From Wuchereria bancrofti (taxonomy: Eukaryota; Nematoda; Chromadorea; Rhabditida; Onchocercidae): a DNA stretch of 64,000 nucleotides. Below are positions 21,635 to 34,339 of the stretch, piece by piece (position 1 is the stretch's first letter; the number at the start of each line of letters is the position of its first letter). Where the stretch lies: positions 3,169,676 to 3,233,675 of the forward strand of contig SSBO01000008.1 of assembly GCA_005281725.1 (NCBI GenBank), written 5' to 3'. The notes beneath the pieces were generated by a model, which did no database searches, was not told where the DNA came from, and saw only the letters and a program-made list of their open reading frames with translations. A program made the position numbers and the translations under genes.

Positions 21635-24600
21635 AATAAGTAACTCAAAATTCCTGCAAATATAATTTGTAGTTTTCGGAAAACAAACATTCCATCGTGA
21701 GATGACATGTTTGTCTGTAAAGTAATTAAGCTGGTTGATTGTTATATATCCCAATGCCATTACTAACCGTAACCATAATACGGTTACTCTTCTATTTTCA
21801 CGGATACTTATGAAATAGATTTAAATTTGCGTAGGATGTATGAAATTCATCTTAACCGTATTTTTCAACCGTATCTGCTTCTCTCTTCGGGAAATTTGAA
21901 ATTTTTGTGAAAAGAATTATCACAATGGATATAGTAAAGCAAGGAAGGATTTGAGAACGGTTCAATGGAAAATTATTCAAAAGTTATTCATTTGCTTCTC
22001 CAACAATTGTAATTCGTGTAGACAATGGATTGAAGAGATTCATAAAATCTTGAAGTCGGTCTTTTATTTCCGGAAATTTATACGATTGGTCAAAAGGAGC
22101 AAATAAATATAGAACATATATATTTATCATAAATTCTATTCCAATAATAATTAGATAAAGCGCATATCGCAAAAGAGAGTGTCCCAGTTGTTCAGCATAT
22201 CTTACGTCGCTTCGGTGACGACACGCATTTGTGCGATAAAGGAAATAAGATGACAGAAGAAAATGGCTCCTTAAAATCTGATGATTTTTTCGAAAAAAAA
22301 GTGCAACAAAATCATTACTTTAGTAAACTTGTTCTTTCTCCTTCGGTTGATTTTTTATTTTTTCCTTTAATTAAATTATGATTTCTGATGGAACAATTTT
22401 GAAATGGCAAAATGCCATTGGTCAGAGATCAAAGAGCAAAGTCTTAATGTTTAACAAAACTGTTTATTGATTTAGGCTTGATTACTGGATTGAAAATGGA
22501 GCCAAACTATAAAAGTCCTTATCAGCTATACTCTGAGCTAGGTCTTAATGCTTAGAGTTGAAACAGATCAGCAATTGCTGAGGTAAATTTGCATAATATT
22601 TACTAGGAATAAGGTATAATGTGTGTTTTATACTATTAATCAAAATGAAATTAATGCGCCAACAAAGATGAAAAAGTTAAAATGGTTACTTTTTTATATT
22701 GATTGATTGAACTATTACAAAAGCGATATGAATGGAATAAAATGCTTCAATATTCTTCCTTTGTACTTCTCATGATAACTGGAACAAATTCACAAAGTTT
22801 GATTATTAGTTCAAATTGTAATTTGGTAAACCAATTGGAATTATATTTCAATTTTTTTTTTTTTTTTGTAAGATGTAATGTAATAGATTTATCAAAATTT
22901 CAAGTCTATTTTATGCTCGCTTCTAAGTAATAGCAACTTTATAATCCATGCAGTTCCAAATTTCAGTTTCAGGATCGACTTGTTGAACATAAACATGCAA
23001 ATATAAGGTCATTCGGTGTGAAAAGTTACTTTAATTGAAATTCAGTAATATGTTTGAAGCACTAAAATTAAACAAATAATGTGTGCACTAAACTACTTAT
23101 GAGTTATCATGGAAAAATTAGTTAGTTAGGTTGAAGTAATTAGTCAAATTAAGAATCAATATGGACAAGTTAAGGTATTTATACTTTTTCAATTATTTTT
23201 TCTCAAATTTTAGAGTTCCTTTCGGTAAATTCAATATCGTTTTTAAAAAATTAAAAAAAAGAAATAGAAATGCTTTATTCTTATTTTTTGTTTCTGATAC
23301 ACTAAGAGATGTTTGTAAGTTTTTTTACAATTAAAAGTATATATTATTAACGTTGCCCTAAAATCTTCAACATTACTCATTCGTTCTACAAGGTTATATA
23401 ATAATATTGTGCCTTTGAAAATTTGTAAATTCGAAAATTCGTTCGTGAACAAATCAATTCTTTAATTAACAATTTCTATGAAATGTCGTGTTTTTTTTTT
23501 CTACGTCATGTAAACGACAAAAGATAAGAGAGCAAATGGTAAAACAAAATTGATTTGAAATAGTGTGATAACAACTTGTTATTTTGTTAAAATTACTTTG
23601 GTTTAAAAAAGATTTTTATATGAGAGTTACAGGAATCGAATTTTTGATTTTCATTTTTGAATATTACAATAAATTACCTTTTTCCTATTTTCTTCAAAAA
23701 TAAAAATAAAATAAAAAATAAATAAAGTTTGTACAGAGTTAATAATCCAACAAATTCATTTTTTTCACAACTGTTTTTCCTTCTTTTTTTTTATTCAGAA
23801 CGATGAATAAAAAGTAGTTAATTTATAAAAAATTTTTTAATTTTTATTATTACACATGCTTTGAATTGATTTTTAATATGTGATAACTTAGTTATTAAGT
23901 TATCAGATAATTGATTAAAGTGATACGTATAAGTATTTACATAAACAATTCATACATGAATATATCAAAAATATTTTCAAATGCAAGTTAAATTTGACTA
24001 ACCGGATTGGGTGATTTTTTTTAAATAGCAAATAGTTCTATAAAACTATTTATCATTATCAGTGATAACTGATTTATACAGTCATGCACAAGTAAATGTT
24101 GTAATTTAATCATTTAATGAAATTAGACAGTTTTACCTTTATTCATTGTTTTTCATTTCTTATAATCAATTCATATTAGTCCTTTGATTGCTGACATCAT
24201 TCATATACAAATCAAATATTATTCATTATGTTATACGATTATATTCCCATCGACTATTAATTTGTTTTCCTTTTAATTTTTGACTCAGACATTAGACGAG
24301 AAGTGATTAATTTTTGATTTTCTGATACATTCTGTTGTTCGCATTTTTTCAACGAATTTTAAACTGTCTAATTTAATTGTTAACTATCAACATTCCAATC
24401 CAATTAATGTAGGTGTGGTTTGATGATTAAGTAAATAAGAGTTATGCTCTGTCTGTTCAGCTATTTCAATAGTTATGAAGGGCAAATATACTAAAATTGG
24501 CTTATTTGACAATTCATCACTCTTGAAAAAATTTAAAAAGAAAACATTTAATACGACAGTTTCATCAACAATTACAGAAAATCACTCGTAGGCCAAAATT

Positions 24601-25958
24601 TGTGCAATTAATTTTTCTTCTTTTGGAATCAAGACAATTACTAAATGACAAACAATTACTAAAACTTCAAACATTCAAAACATTCAAGTGCTTAGTCACG
24701 AAAAATATAAGTGACAAATTCATTTTATTATTCAAAAAATGGATGAACAGCAAAAGAAAAAATCAATAGGACATGCAACAAAGTAAGTCTTTGAAATTCA
24801 CTAATCAAATTGACCGATAAAATATAAAATTACATCTCTTTGAAATATTATCGCAGAGAATGTCGTCGATAAATGTACGAAAAAAAAAAAAGAACAAAAT
24901 AGGAAGTGAAAAAGGTTACCTTCAATGAAAGGTGTGGTGGACAAAAAAAAAGGAAATGAAGGAGAAGAGAAAAAGATTTCACCAATATTTTCAAATTATT
25001 AATTGTCAACTTATATCTCAACTTGTTTGACATTTTTTTCGAAATCAGATTGTGATATTTTAATGTGTGAAAGTTGCAGTGTTGTCGTTTTACTTACATT
25101 TCAATATTAAATGTCAAATTCAATTGATAAGCAAAGGCGAAATCACAATTAGTTAGAATAGTAATTTGACTTAGAACTTTTTCAAACATTTAGCTGAAAA
25201 TCTTTGGAATTGTGATTAATCAAGATAACAATAATCATAAACATCGTGATTAATTAAGATAACAATAATCATAAACACAATTACCATAATAATAATCATT
25301 TAACATTGTGGTTAATTAAGATAACAATAATCATAAATGCTTATTAATAGTTATCACTAACAATTATCAGCTGCCTATTATAGACACTATTTATCAATTT
25401 GTGATTATTTTCGTAAAGACTACAAAAACGATTTTAAATAAAAGAATGATGATAAACAGTCAGTGATAAAGAAATTTTGATATTTTTTTTACTTAATAAA
25501 TAGATGACTGTTCTGTAACATTTTAATAATAATTTTGCGTCATAGCAATGATAAATATATATACGTAAGTTAAAACAAAAAAAAAAAATCCTATTAACAT
25601 ACATTTTATTGGTGATAAGAAATTTGCATGCGAGACAAATTGGTTAAAATGATTTTCGTCTTTCTAAATATCACTTATCAGTCCTATTCTTCATAGTAAG
25701 TGGTACGGAGGTGATTTGACATTTTAAGAACACAGCTGATTGGTTGATTTTGTTTATTAATATTAACTTAATATTAATTTTCTTCTCAAGATTTTGGCGA
25801 TGACACCATTCAGTTATTAATATCAGAAGTGTATTTGTAATGTACACCTGCGATTTCAAATTTAATCAAAAATCTTTAATTTCAAATATTATTTAAAGAA
25901 GACAAAAAGCTCAGTAAGGATTATATATAATATATATAATAAAATTTTAGATAAACGT
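21635..25958. other. Spacer between array and TTR-like gene
   Basis: No gene seen. Holds the outermost conserved upstream block and a third diverged copy of the array spacer (about 22320-22750). Past 22900 the sequence is ordinary A/T-rich DNA unrelated to the array, so the array edge is near there. A three-unit repeat lies at 25211-25338. Confidence 0.55.
25211..25338. repeat. Three-copy 32-bp repeat
   Basis: Units at 25211-25242, 25245-25276 and 25307-25338 share TGATTAATTAAGATAACAAT followed by AATCATAAA. They lie about 620 bases upstream of the TTR-like start codon. Confidence 0.75.
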
Positions 25959-27684
25959 ATGAGGCATTCTTATGTTCCGGTGGAATTAATGATAATAATA
26001 TTAATGATGTTGGTGAGACGAAATAATTGCGCAACTGAAACGACAAAATCGCCATATCGAATTACTGTGGAAGGAAGAATGATGTGTGGTACAAAAGGAG
26101 CTTATGCAGTACTGCTTAATACATTTGAAGAAGTTAAATGTAAACCTTTCATTTCAATTTGCTTAAATATAGATTTTATTTTAGGAAGTAAATTTTTCAA
26201 TTTAAACTTTGCAATCATTTTTTTACACTTTCCACGTAACATCTCAATGTTACCGAATTAACTTTTTTTTTCTACTTTTTTTTAAAACTATTAAATTCCT
26301 TTGTAAATAGTTCTTTTCATCAATCTATTATTCTCGTTCAGAGACTCAGTTAACTAGACATTGGTCTAATTTTTGCCAGACAAATAATACCTACAAGATT
26401 GTTATAGCTTAGTGTTTTTTTTTCGTTTTTTTAATTATTATTTTAGATTTTCAAATTGTTATTTTAAATTTAGATTATTTTAAATTTTTAAGTCAGCTTT
26501 ATCTTGTCACAATTGATTCTTTTTCAGCAAATTCTGTGCAATCTAAAAAATTTCAAATAATTTGATCTGAAAAGACTATGTGATTACACTTGAAATTCGT
26601 TACGCGAAAAAAAGCAAAAAAAAAAAAACAACTTTTATTTTTTAAATTTTGAGAATTTATTACGAACAATAATTAATAAGCATAGCAATGATAGTTCTCA
26701 AAATTTTTGGACAAAAAATTAAATGATCTGAATTTATATTCATTTTAAGATATAAAATACGGCAATATGGAAAAAGGTATTTTACGCACGAGCGCATTTT
26801 TTCTGAGCGAACGTAACGGTGAATTTTCTATACAGGGAACTAGATATGCTACAGATCATAAGATATATTTAAATATTACTCATCATTGTGTGCCTAATGA
26901 CAAACGAGATATACAAAAAGTTAATTTCAAATGCATCATTTGTTAAATTATTCCTTTTTCATTTTTTACTTTAATACAAAATTTGTTTTTAGTGCAAAAA
27001 TTTGATACATTCATTGGTTAATGAGACTAAATTAAACAGAAGAAATAACTGAAATATAAAACAGAGTTAAGAAATTCTAATGATAACATATCAATCTGTT
27101 TTAATTACAAAATTGGATAAAACTAGCTATAAAATTTTTTAAAATAAAACAAATTATCAGATTAAATTGCGTAACTTTTTCTTTTAAATAAAATATACAA
27201 CAATTACCAGAAACGTTTTGGTCATTGAAATAATTTAAAAGTATTGCTAGATTATACGATCATATGTTGCAGCAATCATATAAGATTGTTAAAAAAAATT
27301 TTTTTGGAAATAAAATTCATAATTTTTTCCTTTTTTTAAAAAAAGCTCATGCATTGTTTTATAATTGGTAATATATTAATCGTTATGTTATTCTAACTCA
27401 ATTTAGCTGCTTAATAATGTTTTAAAACAAAAGATAAGAGAAAAATAGAAATGATAAATTCCATAAAATTATAAAAAATTAAAAAAAAAAAAGTGAAAAA
27501 TGAAAAATTGCAGAATTGCTTTATGCAAGTGATACATGAAATTAAAGCTGACCCAAGAACAGTTCTTTATGACCTGCATGATGTTGGCCTAGAAACAGCG
27601 CATTATCAGTCGCCTGAAGTGAAATGTATTGACTGGCCTTATAAATATCCAAAATTTCATAAAACTGTTCGTGATGATCTTTGA
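25959..27684 (+). CDS. Transthyretin-like family secreted protein
   Basis: Exons 25959-26139, 26750-26919 and 27514-27684 (intron phases 1 and 0) join to 173 residues. Residues 1-25 form a signal peptide (hydrophobic core MIIILMMLV, cleavage probably after NNCA). The body fits the nematode transthyretin-like domain: YRITVEGRMMCGTKGAYAV is the opening strand, SERNGEFSIQG matches the usual D-x-N/D-G-x-F turn, YLNITHHC and KNCFMQV give the two Cys around the central strands, and YDLHDVGLET the closing strand. It ends in an unusual basic tail (WPYKYPKFHKTVRDDL). An ATTTTAG acceptor 9 bases before the ATG may be a trans-splice site. Family members are secreted; their roles are mostly unknown, with one C. 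elegans member implicated in clearing dying neurons. Family call is firm, orthologue unassigned. Confidence 0.82.
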
Positions 27685-30600
27685 TACCATTTATTATCCA
27701 TTAATATTCAAAAATTGTTTTCTGCCTTTTTTTTTTGAAAATTATTATTGTTATTGCTAGTTTTAACGTTTACTTCATATATTATTAATGACATTTTGCA
27801 CCTTTACCTGAATATCTGAAGAATAAAATAAGAAATGGAATAGCAATGGGCATCGAAATATTTAACGATAATGATAACTCAGTAAATGTCCTTTTAAATG
27901 TGACAGTCTTGACCTTATTTCTCTTCATCAAGACTATCCTATGGATTGATTTATCTGATTTCATTGACCTTTCATTTTTTAAAAGACTCAAATATTGCTG
28001 TAGCAATTCCAATGAAATGCTTTGATATATTTATGAATTACAGAATCAAAATTTGATATCGTTAATTATTTGAAATTTACTGAGCACTCTTCTTCATTAG
28101 TGCCAAATAAATTTGAATGAAATCATAAAAGCAGATTGAAATGACTTCTCAATTTCAGTATTTTCACTAAATCTAATTTTTTTCAAAAATCAAAAGGTGC
28201 GTTAAATTATGGAATAAAAATTTATGCAGAATTAAAATTATAGAAAATAAAGATTTTATACAGAATTTTTTTTAATTCCTCTATGCAAATTTTTCATAAA
28301 TTACACAACAAAAGAAAAAAGAAATTCTTAGAAGCTTTTAAATTTACTAGATTTTAGTTTATTTGCAAATTTGATATGACACTTAAATACTTAAATAATA
28401 TATAACGAATGCAAAGGAAATATGAAATCATTATCTTTCATTATTATTATTCAGGTTATCGTTATAATGATAATGGTCAACTGATAACAGATAAACAGGA
28501 AGTAAGTGGTTTTCTTTTATTTAAAAACTGTAAAATCATAAATATTCACATTCCTCTTTTTTCTTTTTGTTTTTTGACTTCTAAAAACAAAAAAATATAT
28601 CATCGTTACTTCTCTGGGCAGTAAATTTTAGGAAGAAAATATTTGCATATAAAAACTTTAATTTATATAAAATATACATACTTTGATAATCAATTAATAA
28701 TTTGTGCAAAAGCAAATAAGCAAAATTTTTAACCCACTTTAAAACTGATTTTCCTAATAATATTATCTCCCAAGAATTAAATGGCTACAAAAGATAATAA
28801 AATTAGCTAATTCTAGCAAAATGATATAGTTAGATTCTCAATAAATGAAATTTGTCATAAACAAGAAAAAATAAATAAAAATTTTATTGTTTGCATTAAA
28901 AGAAGGAATTAAAAATAAAAGTAAACTTTTTAATAAAACTAATTGAACAGGCTAGAGTTTTTGTTGATTCTTGAAAAAGAATTTACGTAAGGTATATTCT
29001 GTGAGTTATGAGATGATTACTACAAAAATAACGAAATTACTGATTATCAAAAAACTCAACGAAAATTAAAAAACTTGATAAAAGACATAAATCTGAAAGT
29101 TGTTAACAGGTGAGTTTATTTAAATTATAATCAAAGATTATGGTTGTTTTCCTTTTTTTTTTTCGAATGACTATAATACTTTGAAGAAAAAGTGAAAATT
29201 AATTTTAGCAGACTTCAAAAATTTGCATGTCATTAGCAAATAAAAATTTATTTGCTAACAATAACACTAACAACAATCTTATCATAACAATGATAATAAT
29301 CGTTATAACATTAACAAAATATAAGCGTAGCAATTTTACTGTTAAATAACGCTTATTAATTTGCATTCATCTTCAAAACTTCTTACCCCTCTCTCGACCA
29401 TTAGTCATTGACAATTTTACTGATATCAATCTCGGTGTGATAATGGCAGCAATCAACTGATCAGCTGACTGATGTTTGGATTGATTGTTTAGCAAGCATA
29501 CTATGTATTTCTCAAAATTGCAACATATCACTGTTCATCATCATCATTAGCATTAAAATGTAAATTTCATAGAAATGTTACTCTGTGCTACTCATTTCAA
29601 ACTTTTCACCATCTTTCATTTCTTTCCAGTTTTACATTAGTTTAATTTCATTTTGCAAAATCTTCATTTTGATAAATTTAATTTTCTTCCTGAAAATAAC
29701 AAACAAAATTTTTATATTAGAAGAAAAAAAAAAGATTTTTTTTTTTATTGCAAATTTGAAACTTATTTTATTAGTTTCAAAATGATAAAATTTGATTAAG
29801 CAATAACATTACAACAAATAGATGCACCGTTTAAAGCGACAACTTAAAAGAAAAAAAAAAAAGGAATCAAATGTGAAATGGAAGGCACATACCGCAAAAC
29901 AAATGAAACATGTTAAAAAAATAATAGATTAAAGATTAATACTGTTTAGAGATGAATTACTTGAAGCAAATAAGTGACAATAATATTAAAAAGCAAAAAA
30001 GAAAGAAAGAAAAAAAAAATCCCTGAGCTAAATTAGAAGACAAAAAGAAATACACAGAATAAAAGTTGGCAGAAATGTGTGAATAAATTAATTTAATAAT
30101 TTTAAGTGAACTGAAAGATAAAATAAAAAAGGAAAATAAAACATATGCTATGTGCTTAAGAATACATTTATTGATTGGCTCTCTTTTTTTTTCTATCTTC
30201 CATATAAATCTCATAAAATTATATGAAATTGTGAAATGCTTCAAATCTTAACTTATTCATTAGCTGTTTTATTTCATTTAATTTAAGCATTTTGTTTATC
30301 ATTCAAAAGATAAAGTATTATCTTTTAATTTGGATAAAAATTTGATCACTAATTTCTTACATATTAATAATCACAAGAGATCATAGTTTATTTAACAATT
30401 ACTATTACCTAACTAAAAACTAAAACCTAATTTCTAACATGTGCAGATTATATAAAAAGACATAATTAAGATAATTTACATTATTATTAGCTAAAATAAA
30501 TTTCATCATTCTAAAAAATGAACATTTGATACATACTAAGAACAAATAAGAAAGTATTAAAATGATGATAACATCACTGAAGGCAAAAAAGAAAAAAGCA

Positions 30601-30687
30601 TAAACCTGAGGAGATCTGCAAATATGATAACGATTAAATTTTACGAAAACACGACTTTTTTTTTTTTCTCTCTTCACTTGCAGTTAA
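27685..30687. other. Spacer between TTR-like gene and bro-1
   Basis: No gene is supported. A short exon-like stretch at about 28455-28501 (TATTCAG before, GTAAGT after, open in between) has no partner exons that I can find. Otherwise A/T-rich with long A and T runs. Confidence 0.5.
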
Positions 30688-33180
30688 TCAACTTTGCGGC
30701 AAATTAAACCTCTGCCGAATAGCCTGTATTCGATCACCATATTGTTGCATTGCTTGTTGTCGATGAAGCTCCTCTTCAGCAGCTTTTTGTTCATCAAATT
30801 GTAATGTACTTGAACCGGTCATCAATTCAAGATTCAGAATACCACGTAGAATTACGCAAACACCATTTAGGATGAAACGACTTTCAAAAGTTATCTGTAA
30901 ATTGCATTGATTTATTGACTTTCTAGTATTTCAATATTCTAATTTATTCATTCGATGTAAATGTAAGGTAATTGAATTAAAACAGTTATATTGTTTTATT
31001 CATTGATGAAATTAAAAAAAAAAGCAAAAATTCTTAAATTAAAATAACAAATGAAACTTTCACGAGACATTTTTTATAGGTCTGTTTTATATTTTTGAAC
31101 AGAACGTTAAATATTTCAACAAGTATTCCGTTGTGTTTAGAATATTTCAAAATACAATGTCAAACTTTTTAATATTCAAAATTTAATTATGAATAAAGAA
31201 TACTTTACCTCCTCCTGGCCAATAGTACAAGAAGATAAGGGAAAATCACTATTATAACCAAACTGTGTGAATGTCTGAAAAAAAAGCTACACATAATTTG
31301 AATTTAAATTCTATTCAATTTTTAAAATTAGTTATAAAACCGTTGAAAGATAATGGCTAGTACTAATTAAAAACATAAGTTGAAAAAAAAAATTGACAAA
31401 TCAATAGTAATAGCGAATAATCCATTTATTAATCTTATAAAAATAGTTGAAATTAAATTTTCTTAATTCCTTCAAAATCTTCTTAACTCCTTCAAAATTA
31501 CTCCTTCCTCTAAACCAAATGGTATTTCTCCTAAAAAAAAAAAAAAAAAATTTCGTATTTGTTTCAAAAATTTTTTACAAATTTCACATTTTCCAAAAAA
31601 AAAGCTTTTAATATTTTAAAATTTAAGCATATACAAAGAAGATATTATTTTCACAAATAAATACAACAAATTTTAGTGTGGTATTTGCAAAATGAATGAA
31701 AAAAGTAGTTAGTTTGGTAATTTGAAACTTTATCAATTTGCTTAAAAAATATAAATGAGAGAAGAAGGAGAAAAAATGAGGACAGAAAAAAAAACAAACC
31801 TCAAAAATACACAGATGAAGAAAAATATTTTACATTTACCCTACTATTTGATTATTTTATTTTTACTTTCTCTATCATCACACTATACAATATTATGTAC
31901 TCTTATATTTCGATAAAAATTTATATTATTTGAACAAAAATGATGTTTTTGCGGTTGCTTGCTATTTACACTTTTATTTTTCTCTTTCTATTTCTAATAT
32001 TATCTAAAAATGCACTTTGCTCTAAAAAAAAAAAAAAAAGGAAAATTTCTAAAAAAAAAGAAAAATTAATAGTAATCAAAATGCAATAGTAATCATTTTT
32101 ATAAATTAATTTTGAATTCAGGAAAATTTATTTGAAAACAAAATTAGAAAGATTTCTGTGATATTAAGAGAGACAGAAATTATTTCAACATTTATTCACT
32201 TAAAGTATAAATTTATAAAAAAAAATTTTGGATAGTTCCGTCTAGTTTAATTTTCCAAACTCAATGAATTATCATCCTATATCAAGATTTAGACAAATTT
32301 TATTTTGACAGTTAGATTAGAAATTTGATCAAATTTTGCTGCAAAGAATGTGACATCGTTTTGCCAAAAGATTTAACAAACAGAAAAATATAGTAAATGA
32401 AATATAAGATAGCAAATTAATTTCAATTTTAAGTCAATTCGAAATTCCTAAAAATAATGAAAAACAAATGAACAATTCAAATAAAAATAATATCACATTG
32501 TATTTGCTTAAGAAAAAAAAAAAAAACAAACGATAGGCAAACGAGGTTGCTGCTGATCAGTACAGCTTTGCAATAATGCGTTGCGTCGTTCCACCGGTGG
32601 TGCATGCGGCAGTCCGGCAAAAGCTATTTGTGATGGACCAACAAGCTGCCTGATTTCTGGATCATTTTCTAGAGGAATATAAATAAATATTCAGCCAGGA
32701 TGTTTACTAAATTACAAAACTTTCAGTTCAAATTTTCAGCAAATTTCAAAGCTAAATTATTTATAATTGAATTAGTAATAAGTGAGATAACTTTATAATA
32801 AGTCATAATGATTTATAAGTAACAATATGATATGAGTGAAGTTACAATAGAAATAGCATGGCTTAATAAACTGATAACTATAAACAAGGGCAATATTTTT
32901 ACAATTGTAAAATTACAGTACTGTGATTAAATTCAGTAAAACAAGAATTTATCTTTTATCATACCATAATGATAACCGTAACCATAACTGTTGCTTTTAT
33001 TATTCCAAACAATATGAAGGGTCAATGCTACCGTATCCATATTTTCAACTATTTTATATATTTATTTATGTTCCGGAACGAACAATTAATTACCAAACAA
33101 TCAACTGGGTTTACCGTAGCAACATTCAATATTATAAACATACCGAATTTCTGAAGCTGATTATCCACCACCGCGGGCAT
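30688..33180 (-). CDS. bro-1: Core-binding factor beta homologue (BRO-1)
   Basis: Exons 33180-33144, 32668-32532, 31274-31209 and 30894-30688 (phases 1, 0, 0) join to 148 residues. The N-terminus MPAVVDNQLQKFENDPEIRQ parallels vertebrate CBF-beta, which begins in the same way, and this fixes the start. Exon 2 has FAGLPHAPPVERRNALLQSC, matching the Runx-contact region, and exon 4 has RFILNGVCVILRG, the family's most conserved strand, followed by LQFDEQKAAEEELHRQQ. CBF-beta does not bind DNA itself; it binds Runt-domain transcription factors in the nucleus and raises their DNA affinity. In C. elegans BRO-1 with the Runx protein RNT-1 controls seam-cell division. The frame stays open upstream of the ATG to about 33450 in less A/T-rich DNA, so a longer N-terminus is possible but the family argues against it. 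Confidence 0.92.
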
Positions 33181-33645
33181 ACAACACCGCATTTGCTGTC
33201 GGATGGCAGCCGCAACCATGACCGCATATCGGGTAGCGGCAACAATAGCGGGTGAGATGACAGCTCCGCCCATACTACCACTATTATCATCGGCGCTATC
33301 TTGCCGTCGTCTGTTTCTATCTTGCTGCTCCGCTACCGCCTTCCTCTTTCCTCTTTTCACTTTTTCCTTCCGTAATTGACATGAGTGATAAGTGTGCTGA
33401 TATCCGTTATCTTTCCACAATCCAATCATCTCCTTTAGGCTATCACGAGTCAATCGATCTGATCAATCAATTCTCTTCAATCATTTATTCATGCAATTAC
33501 TAAATCACATTATTACAAATATTAATGTCAAACGTATGAAGTGACGGAATCATTCTATCAGCGTTGTTGCTAATCGGAAATTTTGTATAAACATAAACGT
33601 ATCTATCTGATGTACGTACGTATGTGCGTGTGTACATGTGTACTT

Positions 33646-33689
33646 GTAAAATTGTTATTGTTATGTTCCTATAACAATAACAATTTTAC
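33646..33689. repeat. Perfect 19-bp hairpin
   Basis: Arms GTAAAATTGTTATTGTTAT (33646-33664) and its exact reverse complement (33671-33689) around the loop GTTCCT. It lies about 470 bases upstream of the bro-1 start codon. Confidence 0.9.
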
Positions 33690-33923
33690 CCTATGACTAA
33701 ACTAAATTGAAGCATTTTTTGTATTAGCGAGAAAAAAAATTAGACTGTGTCTGGAGAACAAGGTGGTCGCGAGATGACAACTGCAATTACGGATTTATTT
33801 GTATGAAAGAAGAAAAGAAGTAAGCAAATAACATTGACAAAAGATATGGATGACAAAGCTATGATGAATCAATTGATGATGGACAGTGACAACCCACTGA
33901 ACATATTCATTGCTAAATTACTG

Positions 33924-33962
33924 TTTTCCTTCTTCCGGTCGCATGGACCGGAAGAAGGAAAA
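33924..33962. repeat. Perfect 17-bp hairpin
   Basis: Arms TTTTCCTTCTTCCGGTC (33924-33940) and exact reverse complement (33946-33962) around GCATG. It is notably richer in G+C than its surroundings. Confidence 0.9.
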
Positions 33963-34175
33963 TGGTTTTTTTTGGTTTTGCTGAATGATTGTATTTATTC
34001 TCTATTATAGAATGTCAAAAAAAAATTTTATTTGAAAAGTAAAGTGATTTAATTATCAGCAAAATATGATAATAAACTGATAAATTAATTAAGTAATACA
34101 GTCAAGTAAATATCCGTAATTGTAACAACGTTTCAATATCTTTGCATGCAATACGATGACAGAAAAGTTATAGCT

Positions 34176-34339
34176 ATTAAAATTAGGCAAAAAAACCTTT
34201 GAAGTTAGATACTTCAAAAGTTTTTTTCTTGATTCTAGTTTAAATTTTAGTTCTAAATTTTGGTATTTTAAATTTGAAAAAGACGAAAAAAAACTAAGGT
34301 TCTGACTCTAGCTAACTTGTGCTTTTGCCTAATTTTAAT
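34176..34339. mobile_element. MITE-like inverted-repeat element
   Basis: Perfect 17-bp terminal inverted repeats, ATTAAAATTAGGCAAAA at 34176-34192 and its reverse complement at 34323-34339, bound 164 bases of non-coding A/T-rich DNA with further internal complementarity (AGTTAG against CTAACT). No transposase. Size and structure fit a small non-autonomous element, but I cannot show copies elsewhere. Confidence 0.5.

Larger units (their letters stand above)
19464..21950 (-). repeat. Segmental duplication 1, copy b (carries gene 7)
   Basis: Partner of 7480-9960. A third, more diverged relative of its outer end (block, then the stretch with TAATGTGT and AATGCGCCAACAAA) lies at about 22410-22750. 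Confidence 0.9.
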
